Shown here one piece after another: positions 1-6,788 of a DNA stretch of 25,753 bases (position 1 is its first letter; each line of letters starts with the position of its first letter). A program made the translations under genes and the position numbers. The notes under the pieces are model-generated. The model was not told the DNA's origin. It made no database searches and was given only the letters and a program-made list of their open reading frames with translations. This stretch comes from UBA6019 sp036564345 (GTDB lineage Bacteria; Chloroflexota; Dormibacteria; Dormibacterales; Dormibacteraceae), in contig DATCOZ010000049.1 of assembly GCA_036564345.1 (NCBI GenBank), positions 1 through 25,753 of the forward strand, read 5' to 3'.

Positions 1-234
1 AAGGTCGGTAAGCGGGAGGAACGGGTGACCTCCGTGGAGCTCAGCCAGGAGGAGTCGGTCGTCTTCTTCAGCGACGTCCTCGGTCCCTACGTTCGAAGCC
101 TGCCGCTCGGCCGCTGGTTGCTCGGGTCCGTGCTGGGGGCAAGGGACATCCTGGAGGACCCGAAGCGTGCGGCCGAGCGGTATCCGGTGTTCGAGCTGCG
201 CCGGATCGTCGAGAAGCCAGGCAGGGCGAGATGA
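1..234 (+). CDS. 3' end of an unrecognised protein (partial)
   Basis: The reading frame is open from the first base of the window to TGA at 232-234, so this is the C-terminal 77 residues of a gene that starts upstream; an internal GTG at 25 need not be a start. The visible part contains VVFFSDVLGPYVRSLPLGRW, then GARDILEDP and RYPVFELRR, and ends in a basic tail. There is no membrane segment or cysteine motif. I do not recognise the family with confidence. It runs convergently into the histidine kinase on the minus strand, with a short perfect hairpin (260-275) between them. Confidence 0.55.
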   Translation, partial: KVGKREERVTSVELSQEESVVFFSDVLGPYVRSLPLGRWLLGSVLGARDILEDPKRAAERYPVFELRRIVEKPGRAR

Positions 235-259
235 GGACTGCGCCGGCCGCCGCTCAGGC

Positions 260-275
260 GAGCCGCTGACGGCTC
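260..275. terminator. Hairpin between convergent genes
   Basis: GAGCCG (260-265), loop CTGA, CGGCTC (270-275): a perfect 6-bp stem with a 4-nt loop. It lies between the stop of the gene ending at 234 and the stop of the kinase at 288. No U-tract follows on either strand, so it is a hairpin-only, possibly bidirectional, terminator candidate. Confidence 0.45.
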
Positions 276-287
276 CCCCTCAAGATT

Positions 288-1484
288 TCAGACCTGCACG
301 CTTGGCATGCTGAGCGTGAAGGTGGTGCCCTGGCCCACCAGGCTGCTGACCTCGATCCGGCCTCCCATCAGCTCAGCGAGGCGCCGGCTGAGCGGCAGCC
401 CGAGGCCGGTTCCCTGGTAGGTTTCCCCGTGGTCGGATTCGAGCTGGGCGAACTCGTCAAAGATGTAGTCGAGCTTGTCGGCCGGGATCCCGATCCCGGT
501 GTCGCGAACCGAGATCTCGAGAGCGTCCGCGCCCACCCCGCAGATCACCGTCACCGACCCACCTGCCACCGTGAACTTGATGGCGTTGGAGACCAGGTTG
601 GTCAGGATCTGCCCGAGTCGCCTGCTGTCGGCAACCGCCGGGACCGCGGCTGACCCGGGCTTGCGGAGTTCGACTCCGGCCAGGGCAGCCTGCGGCTGGA
701 GCTGGGTGAGGCAAGCCTCGATGATCGGGTCGACGTCGGTGGGCGCCAGATGAACGGCCATCTCGCCGGACGCGACCTTGGCGAGGTCGAGCACGTCATT
801 CACCAGGGAGAGGAGCACCTGGCCGGAGACCTGGATGTTGGTCACGTAGCGCATCTGCTTCTCGGACAGGGTGCCGAGGTCGCGGGTGCCCAGGAGCTCC
901 GCAAACCCGAGGACGGAGTTGAGCGGTGAGCGGATCTCATGGCTCATGTTGGCGAGAAACTTTGACTTGGCTTCGTTTTCCAGGTGCGCCTGCTGCGCCA
1001 GCCTTCGCTCCGAGATGTCCAGGACGACCCCCTGGCAATAGAGGGGAGTGCCTGCCCTGTCCCGGATCACGACCGCGTGATCCTGCAGCCAGAGCACGGT
1101 CCCATCGCGTGCCACCGCCCGATATTCCGCTTCGAACTGGCCGCGACCAGAGATGCCGTCCCGGAACGCGTCAAGCACCCAGGACCGATCCTCGGGGTGG
1201 ATGGCTTCCACCCATGCCAGGTGGTCGTCCATGTACTCGTCGCGCGGAATCCCGAGCATGGCTTCAACCTGGGGGCTCACGTACGTGGTGGCCAGATCGG
1301 CGACTTCGCAGGTGTAGACGAAGCCCGGCAGGCTCTCGACGATCCCGCGAAACCGCTCCGCCGACTCATGGAGGGCCATCTCCGCAGCCTTGCGGTCGGT
1401 GATGTCGAGGATCACCGTGTGGATGCACTCCGGCTGCCCCAGCGAGTCCCGGAGAAGAGTGCTGGTGACATCTCCCCAGCGCAC
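288..1484 (-). CDS. PAS sensor histidine kinase, C-terminal part of a gene split by UGA
   Basis: From GTG at 1484 this gives 398 residues: the end of one PAS domain (residues 1-30, ending LDITDRKAAE), a second PAS/PAC (about 45-160, ending LDISERRLAQ), a HisKA domain with phosphoacceptor H182 in MSHEIRSPLN, and a HATPase_c domain with N-box NLVSNAIKF, G1 DTGIGIP and G2 GTGLGLPLS. No transmembrane segment is visible, so it is a cytosolic sensor. The frame continues upstream, without a shift, through a TGA at 1506-1508 into the REC-PAS gene. GTG 1484 falls inside a PAS domain, so it is not a natural gene start. Either the full gene (288-2135, 615 positions) carries a nonsense mutation, or this part is restarted internally, or there is a sequencing error. 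The catalytic core itself looks intact. Confidence 0.8.
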   Translation of the reverse strand: MRWGDVTSTLLRDSLGQPECIHTVILDITDRKAAEMALHESAERFRGIVESLPGFVYTCEVADLATTYVSPQVEAMLGIPRDEYMDDHLAWVEAIHPEDRSWVLDAFRDGISGRGQFEAEYRAVARDGTVLWLQDHAVVIRDRAGTPLYCQGVVLDISERRLAQQAHLENEAKSKFLANMSHEIRSPLNSVLGFAELLGTRDLGTLSEKQMRYVTNIQVSGQVLLSLVNDVLDLAKVASGEMAVHLAPTDVDPIIEACLTQLQPQAALAGVELRKPGSAAVPAVADSRRLGQILTNLVSNAIKFTVAGGSVTVICGVGADALEISVRDTGIGIPADKLDYIFDEFAQLESDHGETYQGTGLGLPLSRRLAELMGGRIEVSSLVGQGTTFTLSMPSVQV

Positions 1485-1505
1485 GGCTCCCGACCTGGTG
1501 AGGTA

Positions 1506-1508
1506 TCA
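1506..1508 (-). other. In-frame UGA splitting a hybrid histidine kinase
   Basis: Read on the minus strand the codons are GAG AAG TGA TAC CTC ACC, giving EK-stop-YLT, followed by RSGAVRW. PAS domains commonly read E-K-R-Y-x-x-x-(D/S)-G-x-V-R-W here, so an Arg codon CGA changed to TGA by one transition explains the stop. Both sides are coherent PAS sequence in one frame. Confidence 0.8.
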
Positions 1509-2135
1509 CTTCTCGATCCGCACGGAATCGGTCTTCCCGCTGACCAGGCCCTCATAGACGGATTTGCTTTTCCGGCGGTCATCCGGGTGGGTCAGAGCGC
1601 CCATCGAGATCCCGCTGAGCTCGTCCTCGGTGAAGCCGAGCAGCTCTCGCAACGCCCGATTGGCAAGGAGCGGCGCGCCGTCGACGGTCACGAGCATGGT
1701 GGCGGCGGGCGACGCGTCGAACAGCGACAGGTGGCGGCTCTCGAGCGCATGCTGGCGGCGCCGTCCCCCAGCCCTCTGAAGCGCCTGCTCCAGCGCCTGG
1801 CCGAGGCGGCCCAAGCGGTCCTTGTGCAGGAAATCGTCGGCGCCGAGTTTCATCAGCTCGACTCCGACTTCCTCGTTCATCGAACCACTCACGACGATGA
1901 AGGGGACTTCCGGCAGCCTCCCCTTGGCCAGCCTGAGGGCAGTGCGCACGTCGAGTCCGGGCAGGTTGTAGTCGGCCAGGATCACGTCGACCGCGCCCTC
2001 GAGGGCCTCCACCAACGTCGCCTCCGAACTGACCAGCCGCCAATCGAATTCGAGACCGGTCTTCGACAGCTGCCGCGTCATGAGCTTCGCATCGGCCGCG
2101 CTGTCCTCGATCACCACCAGCTGCAGCGGGCTCAC
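1506..2135 (-). CDS. Receiver-PAS protein, N-terminal part of the split histidine kinase
   Basis: The 209 residues start at GTG 2135. Residues 5-120 are a response-regulator receiver domain: acidic pair in VVIEDSAAD, phosphoacceptor D55 in ILADYNLPG, the Ser switch in IVVSGS and the Lys in FLHKD. A PAS domain follows (LFDASPAATMLV... ELLGFTEDELSG) and is cut off at the UGA after SVRIEK, before its last strands. The next in-frame sequence completes that PAS domain and leads into the kinase at 1484. A receiver placed in front of PAS-PAS-HisKA suggests a sensor that takes a phosphate or dimerisation signal from another kinase. If the stop is real, this half would be a receiver with a truncated PAS and no output. 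A GC-rich GGGGGCGG lies about 5 nt before the start. Confidence 0.75.
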   Translation of the reverse strand: MSPLQLVVIEDSAADAKLMTRQLSKTGLEFDWRLVSSEATLVEALEGAVDVILADYNLPGLDVRTALRLAKGRLPEVPFIVVSGSMNEEVGVELMKLGADDFLHKDRLGRLGQALEQALQRAGGRRRQHALESRHLSLFDASPAATMLVTVDGAPLLANRALRELLGFTEDELSGISMGALTHPDDRRKSKSVYEGLVSGKTDSVRIEK

Positions 2136-2421
2136 CTGGCCGCCCCCGCGTTGCCGGCAAGGGCGCCCCGCGGCGCACAGTTCAGGGGCACCGATCGGCG
2201 ACCAGGTTTTTGGTCCGGCTCAGTCAGCGGTTGGAGATCCCGAGTCGAATGCGCGGCGGGAGGCGGCTGGGGGGAATTGTGAAGCGCATTCCTTCTCTAC
2301 CGCCACAGCTTGCGGCCTCGGCCGGCTGAGCGCTGTGACAGATGTCGTGATCTCCTGTGACCTTCGATCGCGGCTTAATCTCATCGACGCGCCGCCACCG
2401 CCGACCGTTTACTGACGCTTT

Positions 2422-3129
2422 TCAGATGGCTGGGCCGGCCGCGCGGACGAGGGCGTCGACCTCGAGGATGGTGATCCCCGACGGGTCGGTTTCGATGACG
2501 CCCCGGAGCCGCAGCTCGCGGAGCGCCCGCGCCACCACCTCGCGCACGGAGCCGGTGGCGTCGGCGAGGGCCTGCTGGGTCACCCGGAGGTGCGCGCCGT
2601 GCAGTCGGGTGTCACTCTTCTCCGCCCGTTCCAGGAGGTCGCGCGCGACGCGCGCCCTGACCGTCGCGAAAGCGGTGCCGGCGAGGACCCGGTAGACGTG
2701 CTGGAGACGGTCCGTCAGCTCCGCGACCAGGGCCATCGACACGTCCGGTCTGAGCCGGGCCGAGCGCTCGAGGCGCGCCACGTCGATGTGGACGAGCTCG
2801 GCGGGCTCCACCGCTTCGATAGCGACCATCACCCAAGGCCTGCCCAGGGCCAGGCCGCCCACCAGGTCGCCGCGCTTCGCGTACCCGACGGTGAGCTGGC
2901 GGCCGTCTCCCGTCGGCAGGAACTGGCGGACGACACCCGAGAGCACGACCGCCGCCCAGGGAGCGTCGGGCTCGGGGGCACTCACGCTGCCGGCGGGGTA
3001 ATGCACGATCGGCCCGGACTGGATGAGCTCGCCCGCGCATTCTGTCGAGAGGCGCGCCAGGAAGCCGTTGCCGGTAACGGCGGCGAGCTGATCCGCACGA
3101 TCAGCGGACTGGCTGCGGGGCGAACTCAT
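2422..3129 (-). CDS. Crp/Fnr-family transcriptional regulator
   Basis: 235 residues from ATG 3129; an alternative TTG at 3150 adds seven residues, and neither has a clear ribosome site. Residues about 30-140 form a cyclic-nucleotide-binding-like beta barrel (HYPAGSV, GDGRQLTVGYAKRGDLVGG). A long dimerisation helix follows, then a Crp-type winged helix-turn-helix (LRVTQQALADATGSVREVVA, then ALRELRLRGVIE). The effector-pocket residues typical of true CAP (the RET.A arginine region) are not recognisable, and there is no Fnr-type cysteine cluster, so the signal is unknown. It is divergent from the TetR gene. The first copy of the palindromic operator (3151-3168) sits 21 bp from its ATG, so the TetR protein probably controls it too. 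Confidence 0.85.
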   Translation of the reverse strand: MSSPRSQSADRADQLAAVTGNGFLARLSTECAGELIQSGPIVHYPAGSVSAPEPDAPWAAVVLSGVVRQFLPTGDGRQLTVGYAKRGDLVGGLALGRPWVMVAIEAVEPAELVHIDVARLERSARLRPDVSMALVAELTDRLQHVYRVLAGTAFATVRARVARDLLERAEKSDTRLHGAHLRVTQQALADATGSVREVVARALRELRLRGVIETDPSGITILEVDALVRAAGPAI

Positions 3130-3150
3130 GCGACGAGGATGGGCAGACAA

Positions 3151-3168
3151 GTAGACAGTTCTGTCTAC
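3151..3168. promoter_or_regulatory. TetR operator candidate, copy 1 (perfect palindrome)
   Basis: GTAGACAGTTCTGTCTAC is a perfect inverted repeat with 8-bp arms and a 2-nt centre. It lies directly upstream of the Crp-like gene and is the best of four copies of GTAGACAG-NN-CNGTCTAC in the divergent region. Confidence 0.8.
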
Positions 3169-3185
3169 CTATCTTAGGCAACTCT

Positions 3186-3203
3186 GGAGACAGACCGGTC
3201 TAC
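3186..3203. promoter_or_regulatory. TetR operator candidate, copy 2
   Basis: GGAGACAGACCGGTCTAC matches the perfect copy at 3151 in 7 of 8 positions in each arm. It starts 35 bp from copy 1, a little more than three helical turns. Confidence 0.75.
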
Positions 3204-3240
3204 CCACCGCCGGCGAGCTCGTCCCGGTTGCATGGCCGTG

Positions 3241-3258
3241 GTAGAAAGGGCCGTCTCA
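3241..3258. promoter_or_regulatory. TetR operator candidate, degenerate copy 3
   Basis: GTAGAAAGGGCCGTCTCA keeps 7 of 8 positions of the left arm and the CnGTCT core of the right arm. It is the weakest of the four copies and could be chance on its own. Confidence 0.45.
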
Positions 3259-3273
3259 TTACAGGTACCCTTG

Positions 3274-3291
3274 GTAGACAGGACGGTCTTC
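3274..3291. promoter_or_regulatory. TetR operator candidate, copy 4, next to the tetR ribosome site
   Basis: GTAGACAGGACGGTCTTC has a perfect left arm and 6 of 8 positions in the right arm. It ends 1 nt before the GGAGGAGG ribosome site (3293-3300) of the TetR gene, a position suited to autorepression. Confidence 0.7.
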
Positions 3292-3308
3292 TGGAGGAGG
3301 TGTCAAGC

Positions 3309-3923
3309 GTGACGAGCAGCCCAGCAACGACCCGCGACCCCAGCACGAGCCAGCCTCGGGCAAGTGAGGCGCGCGCCAGGATCCTCGAGGCCGCCTATGA
3401 CCTGTTCACGATGCGCGGGCTGAGAGCAACCGGCGTCGACGCCATCATCGCCAGGGCGGGCGTTGCCAAGATGACCTTCTACCGCCACTTCCGATCCAAG
3501 GAGGAGCTGGCGCTCGCCGTCCTCGACAGGCGGGAGACCCTCTGGACGCACGGGTGGTTCGAGGCCGAGGTCCTGAGCAGGGCGACCGACCCGAAGGATC
3601 AGCTGCTTGCCATCTTCGACATCTTCGACGAGTGGTTCAGGCGACCTGACTTCGAGGGGTGTTTCTTCGTGAACACGCTGCTCGAAATGCCGGAGCGTGG
3701 CGATCCGATCCGGGAAGCCAGCAACCGGCAGATCGCGAACGTCCGGGTCATCTTGAGCAGCCTCGCCGCGCAGGCCGGAATCTCCCGACCCGACGATTTC
3801 GCCCGCAAATGGCAGATCCTCATGAAGGGTGCCATCGTCGCGGCGGCGGAGGGAGACATGCTCGCGGCGAGCCGCGCCCGCGACCTCGGCCGGCTGCTGC
3901 TGGAGTCGGAGCTCCGCGACTAG
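3309..3923 (+). CDS. TetR/AcrR-family transcriptional regulator
   Basis: 204 residues from GTG 3309. This start is chosen because GGAGGAGG lies 8 nt upstream (3293-3300); longer in-frame starts (TTG 3228, GTG 3300) would put the ribosome site or the operators inside the gene. Residues about 20-70 are a TetR DNA-binding domain: ARARILEAAYDLFTMRGLRA, then a helix-turn-helix covering GVDAIIARAGVAKMTFYRHF followed by RSKEEL. The C-terminal two thirds are the helical ligand/dimer domain, with GCFFVNTLLE typical of a TetR subgroup controlling detoxification or reductase genes. Four related palindromes upstream make autoregulation and co-regulation of the divergent Crp-like gene likely. The ligand is unknown. 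Confidence 0.9.
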   Translation: MTSSPATTRDPSTSQPRASEARARILEAAYDLFTMRGLRATGVDAIIARAGVAKMTFYRHFRSKEELALAVLDRRETLWTHGWFEAEVLSRATDPKDQLLAIFDIFDEWFRRPDFEGCFFVNTLLEMPERGDPIREASNRQIANVRVILSSLAAQAGISRPDDFARKWQILMKGAIVAAAEGDMLAASRARDLGRLLLESELRD

Positions 3924-3939
3924 AGGCGGACTGCCGCCT
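3924..3939. terminator. Bidirectional hairpin between tetR-like gene and apbE
   Basis: AGGCGG (3924-3929), loop ACTG, CCGCCT (3934-3939): a perfect 6-bp stem. It exactly fills the 16 nt between the TAG of the TetR gene (3921-3923) and the TGA of apbE (3940-3942). There is no U-tract. Confidence 0.55.
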
Positions 3940-4701
3940 TCAGACGCGATCGGGCGCGGCGCAGAGTGCGTCGAAGCCCGCCGTCCAGCGCGCGACCAGG
4001 TTCGGTTCGATGGCGTAAGCCTCGAAACCTGGCATCGCCTCTATGAAGCCCAGCCCATCCTCGCCCATCGCGAAGCCGGCTGTCGCGTAGACGTCCGCTG
4101 TGAGTACGTCGGGGCCGACGACGGTGAAGCTGAGCCAGTCCTCCACCGGTTTGCCGGTGTGCGGATTGACGATGTGGGCGCCCTTCTCATAGGTGCCGGA
4201 GGTCGCGACCGCCAGGTCGGCCGCGAGGATGACCCGGACGACCTCACCGCGATCGACCGGATGCCGGATCCCGACCCGCCATGGCCCGTCGGCGTCGCTC
4301 GAGCCGCGCGTCTGCACGTCGCCGCCGGCGTCGATGAAGTAACGCCGGCAGCCATGGCGGTCGAGGATGGAAGAGGCACGATCGATCGCCCAGCCCTTCA
4401 CCAGGCCGGAGGGGTCCAGGCATCCGCCCGGCCAGGCCGAGAAGTAGCCCCTCGTTGCGTGCTCGTAGTGCCGGGAGAGCTCCACGGCCTGCAGCACCAA
4501 CGCGCCCGATTCGGACAGCCGCAGCTCGCCCCGGTTGATGCGGCTGACGAGGCTGTCGCCGCGGAACGGGCTGAAGGTACGGTCAAGCAGCACGAAGTCC
4601 GCGAACGCTTCGTCGACGGCCAGGGACGCCGCCGCTTTGTCGTCGGCGACGTGGATCGTCACCGGCATCCCCATCACGTCGCGCACCTGCCGGAGCGGCA
4701 T
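3940..4701 (-). CDS. apbE: FAD:protein FMN transferase (ApbE family)
   Basis: 253 residues from ATG 4701. ApbE proteins use FAD to attach FMN covalently to a Ser/Thr of FMN-binding domains, releasing AMP. Seen here: the N-terminal GMPVTIHV strand, the region around LDPSGLVKGWAIDRA, the metal/FAD loop D124-A-G-G-D128, ATSGTYEKGAHIVNPHTGKP, and the TADVYATAGFAMG metal-site region. The protein is shorter than the usual 300-350 residues. It has no signal peptide or lipobox, although many ApbE proteins act outside the cytosol; here flavinylation may happen before or during export. It is the last gene of a three-gene operon, starting 6 nt after the stop of the FMN-binding protein gene (4708), which is its obvious substrate. 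Confidence 0.92.
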   Translation of the reverse strand: MPLRQVRDVMGMPVTIHVADDKAAASLAVDEAFADFVLLDRTFSPFRGDSLVSRINRGELRLSESGALVLQAVELSRHYEHATRGYFSAWPGGCLDPSGLVKGWAIDRASSILDRHGCRRYFIDAGGDVQTRGSSDADGPWRVGIRHPVDRGEVVRVILAADLAVATSGTYEKGAHIVNPHTGKPVEDWLSFTVVGPDVLTADVYATAGFAMGEDGLGFIEAMPGFEAYAIEPNLVARWTAGFDALCAAPDRV

Positions 4702-4707
4702 CGAGCT

Positions 4708-5181
4708 TCAGCCGAGGTGGGCTTGCTGGAGAGCCGACTCGACCGACTGCGCGTAGGACTCGCTGGTGTAGGTCGCACCGCTGACGATGTCGATCCGCGC
4801 GCTCTGCGCCTTGACCACCTCGCTGCGCAGGATCGGCCCGGCCACCTGGCTGATGTAGGCGGACTGGGCTCGATCCACCGGAAGCTGCACAGCCTGCACG
4901 TCCGCGATGTGGCCGTTGCTGATCACGATCTTGACCTGGACGTCTCCAAACCGGTTGGGAACGTCCGCTCCGGTGAAGGTGCCATTCACTCCGCCGGCTT
5001 TGGGCGTCGGCGTCGGCGAGGGTCCGGGAGAGCCAGAGGCCGGAGACGCGGGTTCGGCCGTCGGGCCCGGCTGGGGAGTACCTGCCGAAGCGAGTCCGGT
5101 CGAGTGCGGCGTGACCTTGAAGCCGAGGATCCAGGCGACCCCCGCCACGGTCGCCACTGCGGCGATGGTGGCTCGTTTCAT
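4708..5181 (-). CDS. Membrane-anchored FMN-binding domain protein (flavinylation substrate)
   Basis: 157 residues from ATG 5181, whose ATGA overlaps the stop of the upstream reductase gene. The N-terminus (about 3-20) is a hydrophobic signal or anchor. Residues 35-64 are a Pro/Ser/Thr-rich linker (SPGPSPTPTPKAGG), suggesting an extracytosolic domain held off the membrane. Residues 65-157 are an FMN-binding domain (GTFTGADVPNRFGDVQVKI). It carries the flavinylation motif D131-I-V-S-G-A-T137, in which Thr137 is the expected FMN attachment site. The neighbours are a bis-haem/FAD reductase and ApbE. The likely role is to pass electrons from the reductase to an outside acceptor. The final acceptor cannot be read from the sequence. 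Confidence 0.88.
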   Translation of the reverse strand: MKRATIAAVATVAGVAWILGFKVTPHSTGLASAGTPQPGPTAEPASPASGSPGPSPTPTPKAGGVNGTFTGADVPNRFGDVQVKIVISNGHIADVQAVQLPVDRAQSAYISQVAGPILRSEVVKAQSARIDIVSGATYTSESYAQSVESALQQAHLG

Positions 5182-6557
5182 TGCAGGCGAAAGACCTCCG
5201 TGCGGACCTGTTCGGAGGGCAGGCCGAGCGTTCTCAGGCTGCCGAGCACCAGCCCCATCATTCCCGGCGGTCCACAAACATAGACGACCCGATCCGCGAT
5301 GTCGGGGACCAGCTGCTTCAGGGAATTGGGCTGCAACCATTTGTCGCGGGTCGCGCGCCGGCTTCCGGATTCGGTCAGCAGGTAGCCGATCCTCACGCCG
5401 TGGTACGCGGCGAGCTCGTCGATCTCCTTCTTGAAGACGATGTCGCCCTGGTCGTGCGCGCGATAGAGCAGCTGGACGTCGAAGCCGTCGGCGGCCATCT
5501 CCTCGGCCAGCGGACGGATCGGCGTTATCCCGATCCCACCCGCGATGAGGAGAACCTTCGGGTTGGCCGGGCGCTCGGTGAACTTTCCGAACGGGCCCTC
5601 GACAAGGACCGGCGTGCCCACCTTCAGGGCATGGACGCCGCTGGTGAAGTCGCCGATGTTCTTCACGGTGATCCGCAGCTGCTTGCCGTCCGGGATCGCG
5701 GAGATCGAGAAGGGATGAGCCTGCCACCAGCGCTTGCCGTCGAGAAAGCGCCAGATCGCGAACTGACCCGCCTCCGCCCGGAAGTCGCCGAGGTCGCGTC
5801 CGCCGATATAGATCGAGAACACGCCGCGAGCCTCCTTCTCGATGCTCCGGACCCGGAACCGATGGCGCTCGAAGGCCATCAGCGGCCACGCCACCCGGTA
5901 GAGCACGAGGACTCCCCCGACGATGATGTAGAGAAGGCACCAGTACCAGACGAAGACCAGGTTGCCGGCGAAGTCGACCCCCGTCGCGAGCTGGTGGCTG
6001 AAGGCCAGGGCGACGGCCAGGTAGGTGTAGAGGTGGATGAAGTACCAGGTCTCGTAGGCCAGCTTCCGCCGCGCGATCGTTATCGACACACCGATCACGG
6101 CGATGAACAGGCCCAGGGCTACGATCGCCGCGAGCAGTCCCTCGTAGCTGACGACGAAATCGGCGAGCTGGCCGGCGACGTCCTTGCCGTCGCCGAGCTG
6201 ATAGCCGAGGGTCTGGAACACGCCGTGGGCGAGCAGCAGGCCGATGGCCAGGTAGCCGTTCCATTTGTGGAGGACCGCCATCCTCTCGAGGCCGAAGGAA
6301 TGCTCCAATGACGGCAGCCGGGCCATCAGCAGCAGCTGCCAGAGCACAAGGTAGGTGCCGATCAGCCCGGTCACCCGCCCGAGGCCGTTCAAGAGGTCCG
6401 ACGCGCTCCTGCTGATCTCGAACCCGGAGCTGGTCCACCAGAAGCCGACGATCAGGACGGCGTTGAACGCGAACAGCGCGTAGTACAGGCGCGAACGCGA
6501 CCGGGGTGAGCGCTCGATCGGGCGCGTGCGAGCAATCGGCTGCCGCTGTTTGGTCAG
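5178..6557 (-). CDS. Ferric-reductase-like membrane flavoprotein (NOX/FRE fold)
   Basis: The protein combines a ferric-reductase transmembrane domain with an FNR-type FAD/NAD(P)H domain. Numbering from CTG 6557, haem-ligand pairs are H97/H111 (H-X13-H) and H175/H188 (H-X12-H), the spacing of NOX/FRE bis-haem proteins. Cytosolic motifs follow: HPFSIS for FAD, GGIGITPIRPL and VYVCGPPGMM for NAD(P)H. It should move electrons from cytosolic NAD(P)H across the membrane. The start is unusual: the first ATG/GTG/TTG is TTG 6392, but the frame upstream clearly encodes another helix (LYYALFAFNAVLIVGFWW, residues 24-41) and stays open to 6608. CTG 6557 is preferred because a -10-like TATTGT (6573-6568) lies 10 nt upstream; an AUU start at 6572 or a sequence error remain possible. 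If TTG 6392 is used, the protein has 404 residues. It overlaps the FMN-binding protein gene by 4 nt. Confidence 0.85.
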   Translation of the reverse strand: MTKQRQPIARTRPIERSPRSRSRLYYALFAFNAVLIVGFWWTSSGFEISRSASDLLNGLGRVTGLIGTYLVLWQLLLMARLPSLEHSFGLERMAVLHKWNGYLAIGLLLAHGVFQTLGYQLGDGKDVAGQLADFVVSYEGLLAAIVALGLFIAVIGVSITIARRKLAYETWYFIHLYTYLAVALAFSHQLATGVDFAGNLVFVWYWCLLYIIVGGVLVLYRVAWPLMAFERHRFRVRSIEKEARGVFSIYIGGRDLGDFRAEAGQFAIWRFLDGKRWWQAHPFSISAIPDGKQLRITVKNIGDFTSGVHALKVGTPVLVEGPFGKFTERPANPKVLLIAGGIGITPIRPLAEEMAADGFDVQLLYRAHDQGDIVFKKEIDELAAYHGVRIGYLLTESGSRRATRDKWLQPNSLKQLVPDIADRVVYVCGPPGMMGLVLGSLRTLGLPSEQVRTEVFRLQ

Positions 6558-6679
6558 TTGCTTGGCGACAATAGACCTGAGCCTATCGGTAAGTTCCTTA
6601 AGACTGGATTAGGAGCGACCGCTCGGTGTCGACACCCGGCGCCAGGGCCGCTGCCACACCGCCACCGACCTCACGGAAA

Positions 6680-6691
6680 GGAAACGTTTCC
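6680..6691. promoter_or_regulatory. LacI-type palindrome in a divergent promoter region
   Basis: GGAAACGTTTCC is a perfect 12-bp palindrome with a central CG, the classic shape of LacI/GalR-family operators. It lies between the reductase operon (minus) and the YCII/sigma operon (plus). No LacI-type regulator is in the window. Confidence 0.4.
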
Positions 6692-6709
6692 GGGAAATGA
6701 TGGCGCGCT

Positions 6710-6736
6710 TGTCGAAACCGCCGGGCTTTGTTCGAT
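6710..6736 (+). promoter_or_regulatory. Putative ECF42-type promoter
   Basis: TGTCGA (6710-6715), a 17-nt spacer, then CGAT (6733-6736), about 50 nt before the YCII gene. From memory, ECF42 sigma factors recognise TGTCGA at -35 and a CGA/CGT-type -10 in front of DGPF genes. The ECF42 gene is the next gene in this operon, so positive autoregulation is likely. Confidence 0.5.
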
Positions 6737-6788
6737 GGATTCAGTAGACGGGCTCAACCCCGAGCCGCGAATCAGAGAAGGAGACGAC

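Noticed and set aside
1506..1508. UGA reassigned to an amino acid
   Set aside because: UGA ends many intact genes in the window (for example at 232, 3940, 10497 and 13563), so a genome-wide code change is not supported.
984..2282. Long plus-strand open frame opposite the split kinase
   Set aside because: It is antisense to two frames with clear REC, PAS and kinase motifs and has no domain of its own; such shadow frames are expected at this GC content.
2334..2361. TGTGAC repeats at 2334 and 2356 as a Crp-type site
   Set aside because: They are direct repeats 22 bp apart, not the inverted TGTGA-N6-TCACA, and nothing ties them to the nearby Crp-like protein. The 286-nt gap 2136-2421 holds nothing else I can support.
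4708..6438. A 576-residue minus-strand frame joining the reductase region to the FMN-binding domain
   Set aside because: Only its last 157 codons are real; the rest is out of frame with the reductase and reads as Arg/Pro-rich shadow sequence.
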